A stretch of DNA of 64,000 bases from contig NZ_VORS01000008.1 in the NCBI RefSeq assembly GCF_007997075.1, positions 62,001 to 126,000 of the forward strand, read 5' to 3'. Of this stretch, positions 61,011 to 64,000 are shown one piece after another. A program made the translations under genes and the position numbers. This DNA is from Polaribacter sp. IC073. Its GTDB lineage: Bacteria > Bacteroidota > Bacteroidia > Flavobacteriales > Flavobacteriaceae. Under the pieces are notes generated by a model. The model did not search any database. It was not told the DNA's origin and saw nothing but the letters and a program-made list of their open reading frames with translations. Each line of letters opens with the position of its first letter. The stretch's first letter is position 1.

Positions 61011-63359
61011 TTAAAATTTTAAAGTAACACCAACTAAGAAGTTTCTTGTTGCTTGCGGATAATAACCTGCACCATCTACCGTAGTCACTGTGCCTCGGTT
61101 AGACGAAGTGTCATCAAACGTGTAATAATAACCTCTGTCTACATATTCATTATTAAAAATGTTGTTTATCAAAGCAGAAAACACAATAGATTTAAAAATT
61201 TTGGTTGGTTTCATTTCATAAACTACATTAAGGTCTGAAGTAAAATAATTGTCTAAAACATCATTATTAGAGATTGCACTGCTAAAATTACTCATAAACT
61301 GCTTGCCAACATATTTAGATAGAAATGAAAATTGTAAATTATCCTTTGGTTGGTATGTAAAAATATTCCCGACAACAACATCTGGAGAAAAAGATAAATC
61401 TGTTTTACCCAAAGGTTGTGGCTCTACAATACCATCTCTAGTAATAAAAAAGTCTCTATTTTTATTAGAACTAAAAGCCGCATTTGGTTTTATAGAAAAC
61501 TGATTACTCAAACGAATGTCTGCATCAATTTCTAAACCTAATCTGTAACTGCCACCAGAAGTTGCTCTTATTGGCGCTCCAACATCATCTAAAGCTCCCG
61601 TTAAAACCAACTGATTCTTATAATCCATATAATAAATGTTGGTATTTAATTTAATGGTTTCACTTTTTAGACGCCAACCCAATTCTAAATCATTTAAAGT
61701 TTCTGGTGTGGTAACTCCGCCTTCAAAATCATTTCTATTTGGTTCTCTGTTTGCTACTGCAAAAGAAGTGTACAGATTGTTCTGAGGATTCAATTTATAG
61801 GTAAATCCAAATTTAGGATTAAAGAAATTAAAATCTGCATCTACATTTATCTGCTTAATTTTAGAGGTAATTCCGTTTGTTTTATAATTCACAAAACGAC
61901 CTTGAACATCTACATAAGCAGCTAATTTTTCGCTGATATCAAACGTTGCTTTTGCAAACAAAGAAAAATCTGTTTTTTTTGCATCCGAAAAATAATAACG
62001 ATCTCTAATAGACACGTCAGAAGCTAAGTTTTCTCCCCAAATTACTTCACCAAAATGGTCTCCTGTATAATTAGAATACGAAATTCCTGTAATAAAATTT
62101 AGCTTATCCGTTTTATAATTGGTGTTGAAGTTAAAAACATAAAAATCATTGTCTAACCAACGTCTAACAATTAAATCGCTTCCGTTTACTATTAAATTAT
62201 TAAAATCAGCAGCGTCTTCTTCACTTTTATACTGCTCAAAATAACCAGACCCTTTAGTGTAATTCAAACCAATGTTTGTAGACCAATTATCGGTCAGTTT
62301 TTCGTTCCAATGCAATTGATAATGATTCTGTTCGAAATTATCAACTTCATTCTCGTACGTGTATGGATTTTGCTTTCTATCTTCTTTTAATTGAGCCGCC
62401 GTTAAACCTTCCCAAGCTTGGTACGTTCTTTCCTTACCGCCAAAAGTAATTGCTTTTATCAGCGTATTTTCATCTGTATAACTTGCTTGTAAATAGTACG
62501 ATTTTAAATCTGCAAAAGCTCTGTCTACATAGCCGTCTGAATAAATATTAGACAAACGACCAGCAACTTCTATGTGATCATTTAACTTCCCTGTACTAAA
62601 CTTTACGGTATGTTTTCTGGTGCCGTAAGAACCAAAAGAATTTGATATTTCTGCAAAAGCATCTTCCGAAACAGCATCTGTTAAAATGTTTAAACTTGCA
62701 CCAAAAGCACCAGAACCGTTCGTAGACGTACCAACACCACGTTGCAATTGTAAATTCTGAGTAGAAGAAGCAAAATCGCCTAAATTTACCCAAAAAGAAC
62801 CATGACTTTCGGCATCGTTATAAGGAATTCCGTTTACGGTAACATTAATACGTTCACCGTTAGAACCACGAACACTCATGTAGGTATAACCAACACCAGC
62901 ACCAGCGTCTGAAGACGAAACTACAGAAGGCATATAATTTAGTAAAACAGGAATGTCTTGCCCTAAATTACGTTTGGCAATTTCCTTTTTAGACAAGTTA
63001 GAGAATGTAACAGGCACATCTGCATTTACACGAACCGCAGAAACCAATACTTCTTCTAAAACGGTAGTATCTGGCTTTAGTTGAATGATATATTCTTCAT
63101 CTTGAGAAATAATAATTTTTTCTGAAATTGTTTTATAACCCAGAAAAGAAACTTCAACCGTATACATTCCTTTTTTTAAGTTAAAGCTAAAGTTACCATC
63201 AATATTTGTTGATGTTCCTTTTTTTAGTTCTTTAACAAAAACAGAAGCGCCAATTAAATGTTTTTCATTTTCGTCTACAACTTTTCCTGAAAATGTAAAG
63301 GACTGTGCGTTTGCAAGTGTACTTACAAACAAGAATAAAAAAATGGTAATTTTTTTCAT
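61011..63359 (-). CDS. TonB-dependent outer-membrane receptor, probable thiamine-compound transporter
   Basis: 782 residues: signal peptide (1-18, ending ANA), a carboxypeptidase-regulatory-like domain (about 22-95, SFTFSGKVVDENEKHLIGASV), the plug (about 110-225, with SVRGSNGERINVTVNGIPYND) and a 22-strand barrel ending in aromatic LVGVTLKF. It lacks an obvious SusD partner, so it is a stand-alone receptor. A TPP riboswitch lies in its 5' leader, which implies that it imports thiamine or a thiamine precursor and is turned off when TPP is plentiful. TPP-controlled receptors are known in Bacteroidota by comparative genomics. No Cir- or Fec-type sequence feature argues for iron. Confidence 0.85.
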   Translation of the reverse strand: MKKITIFLFLFVSTLANAQSFTFSGKVVDENEKHLIGASVFVKELKKGTSTNIDGNFSFNLKKGMYTVEVSFLGYKTISEKIIISQDEEYIIQLKPDTTVLEEVLVSAVRVNADVPVTFSNLSKKEIAKRNLGQDIPVLLNYMPSVVSSSDAGAGVGYTYMSVRGSNGERINVTVNGIPYNDAESHGSFWVNLGDFASSTQNLQLQRGVGTSTNGSGAFGASLNILTDAVSEDAFAEISNSFGSYGTRKHTVKFSTGKLNDHIEVAGRLSNIYSDGYVDRAFADLKSYYLQASYTDENTLIKAITFGGKERTYQAWEGLTAAQLKEDRKQNPYTYENEVDNFEQNHYQLHWNEKLTDNWSTNIGLNYTKGSGYFEQYKSEEDAADFNNLIVNGSDLIVRRWLDNDFYVFNFNTNYKTDKLNFITGISYSNYTGDHFGEVIWGENLASDVSIRDRYYFSDAKKTDFSLFAKATFDISEKLAAYVDVQGRFVNYKTNGITSKIKQINVDADFNFFNPKFGFTYKLNPQNNLYTSFAVANREPNRNDFEGGVTTPETLNDLELGWRLKSETIKLNTNIYYMDYKNQLVLTGALDDVGAPIRATSGGSYRLGLEIDADIRLSNQFSIKPNAAFSSNKNRDFFITRDGIVEPQPLGKTDLSFSPDVVVGNIFTYQPKDNLQFSFLSKYVGKQFMSNFSSAISNNDVLDNYFTSDLNVVYEMKPTKIFKSIVFSALINNIFNNEYVDRGYYYTFDDTSSNRGTVTTVDGAGYYPQATRNFLVGVTLKF

Positions 63360-63497
63360 TTTAAAGAAATTTAAAACGAATAAAAAGAGGTAATTATTCT
63401 TGTGGTTATTATTGAATAATTAGTGTCATTACAAAGAATTACAACGTGGTAATCTCTTCATTTAAAGATTGTTTAAAGTCTTCGCAACAACTTGTTA

Positions 63498-63575
63498 TAA
63501 TTCCCTAAACAGCATTATCTGTTCTAGGTTCATTGGGTATGATCTCAGCTTTTTAAAGCACCCCTTTATGAGAAC
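63498..63575 (-). promoter_or_regulatory. TPP riboswitch (thi box)
   Basis: On the - strand the leader has the conserved TPP aptamer words in order: AAAGGGGTGC, GCTGAGAT, ACCC, GAACCTAGAACAGATAATGC, and TAGGGAA. P1 can form between ATAA and TTAT at the ends. It starts about 140 bases before the receptor ATG. No terminator is evident behind it, so control may be on translation. Confidence 0.95.
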
Positions 63576-63579
63576 GCTG

Positions 63580-63613
63580 CAAAGATAATTTGGATTTTTG
63601 GAATGAGGAACAA
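63580..63613 (-). promoter_or_regulatory. Promoter for the TPP riboswitch and receptor gene
   Basis: TATCTTTG (63,587-63,580, - strand) fits TAnnTTTG and sits right before the aptamer; a TTG at 63,613-63,611 is 23 bases upstream, at the long end of the accepted spacing. Confidence 0.6.
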
Positions 63614-63694
63614 CAAACGTGTTTTTTTAGTAGCTATTTCCTGCTTTCCACTATATCTTTTTATTTTCTGTTATTGCAAAGGTTACTTTTTTAT

Positions 63695-63780
63695 AAACGG
63701 TGTCATTTCATAATTAAAACAGATTGCTTCGTTCCTCGCAATAACGCTTATCTATTTTAAAAATAAAAAGGATGCCGTTT
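63695..63780. repeat. Dispersed repeat with inverted ends and a GAAGCAATCTG core
   Basis: AAACGGTGTC at one end and GATGCCGTTT at the other are near-complementary. Inside, AGATTGCTTCGTTCCTCGCA (63,721-63,740) is the reverse complement of the core of the element at 18,969-19,041. It lies between the arfB-like gene end and the riboswitch. Confidence 0.65.
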
Positions 63781-63837
63781 CAATCAGGGCTAGACTTGTT
63801 TGTGAGTTTTCGGTTTTACTAAAAAGAAATTTTATTT

Positions 63838-64000
63838 TTAATCTAGTTTTGGTTTCTTTCTAAGGGCCTTTTTTACAGAAGTCCTTTTTTTTCTTTCGGT
63901 ATTTCTTTTAATAGAATTTTTACTAGGTTTTGTTTTCCTTCTTTTTTTAGGACGAATTAAATTCGTTTTTATCAACTGTAAAAAACGTTTAATAGCAAGT
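63838..64000 (-). CDS. C-terminal part of an ArfB/YaeJ-like peptidyl-tRNA hydrolase (partial)
   Basis: The last 54 codons of a - strand gene whose start lies beyond the window edge. The visible tail, LIRPKKRRKTKPSKNS and later KKALRKKPKLD, is the Lys/Arg-rich C-terminal extension of ArfB proteins (with the conserved RxxTKPS), which enters the mRNA channel of stalled ribosomes. ArfB rescues ribosomes on truncated mRNA. The GGQ catalytic domain is outside the window, so the call rests on the tail alone. Confidence 0.65.
   Translation of the reverse strand, partial: LAIKRFLQLIKTNLIRPKKRRKTKPSKNSIKRNTERKKRTSVKKALRKKPKLD

Noticed and set aside
1..64000. CRISPR array, tRNA or rRNA genes, insertion sequences, prophage
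   Set aside because: No regularly spaced identical repeats, cloverleaf-like sequences, transposase or phage genes were seen on reading both strands.

Overview
The window is AT-rich chromosomal DNA from a member of the Bacteroidota, almost certainly the family Flavobacteriaceae, and most like a marine polysaccharide-degrading genus such as Polaribacter or a relative. The signs are a 287-residue primary sigma factor without region 1.1, promoter-like TAnnTTTG (-7) boxes, an alternative complex III / cytochrome oxidase operon (actABCDEF-coxB-coxA), MKK-type lipoprotein signals, a SusC-style TonB receptor with a carboxypeptidase-regulatory-like N-terminus, and several kinds of short dispersed intergenic repeat. 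The genus is inference. No tRNA, rRNA, CRISPR array, insertion sequence or prophage was seen.

Region 1 (about 1-17,550, + strand) is a sugar-use island. Positions 236-10,858 hold every step of the non-phosphorylating L-fucose pathway: GH29 fucosidase, FucP permease, mutarotase, an SDR that may be the fucose dehydrogenase, fuconolactonase, L-fuconate dehydratase, 2-keto-3-deoxy-L-fuconate dehydrogenase, the diketo-acid hydrolase giving pyruvate plus L-lactate, and an FMN L-lactate dehydrogenase to use the lactate. A lipoprotein phosphodiesterase sits among them. A second module (11,005-17,543) pairs a heparinase II/III-type polysaccharide lyase with a complete TRAP transporter, an esterase-like hydrolase and a CBM9-like protein, suggesting a fucosylated, uronate-containing glycan as the ultimate substrate.

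Region 2 (17,669-36,107) is amino-acid biosynthesis. thrA-thrB-thrC lie on the - strand. A short Thr/Ile-rich leader peptide precedes thrA. After a TPR-like protein come leuA-leuB and ilvD-ilvB-ilvN-ilvC-ilvA on the + strand. Upstream of ilvD is a textbook attenuator: a 20-codon Ile/Val-rich leader peptide, a candidate antiterminator strand just after its stop codon, and a strong intrinsic terminator. The leucine branch lacks leuCD here, and LeuA is the short form without the feedback domain. gapN follows.

Region 3 (36,108-42,600) contains a decayed small secreted-protein gene, a universal stress protein, and the rimP-nusA-infB operon, whose 5' leader carries a terminator-like hairpin about 30 bases after a good promoter.

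Region 4 (42,648-54,600) holds a SPOR-domain protein and the aerobic respiratory operon actABCDEF-coxBA. Region 5 (54,713-59,730) holds ruvB, a SulP anion transporter and a sulfur/persulfide set (MBL-rhodanese fusion, rhodanese lipoprotein, HMA protein). Region 6 (59,850-64,000, - strand) holds the primary sigma factor, a tiny uncharacterised ORF, a TonB-dependent receptor under a TPP riboswitch (hence probably a thiamine-compound receptor), and the 3' end of an ArfB-like ribosome-rescue factor cut by the window edge.
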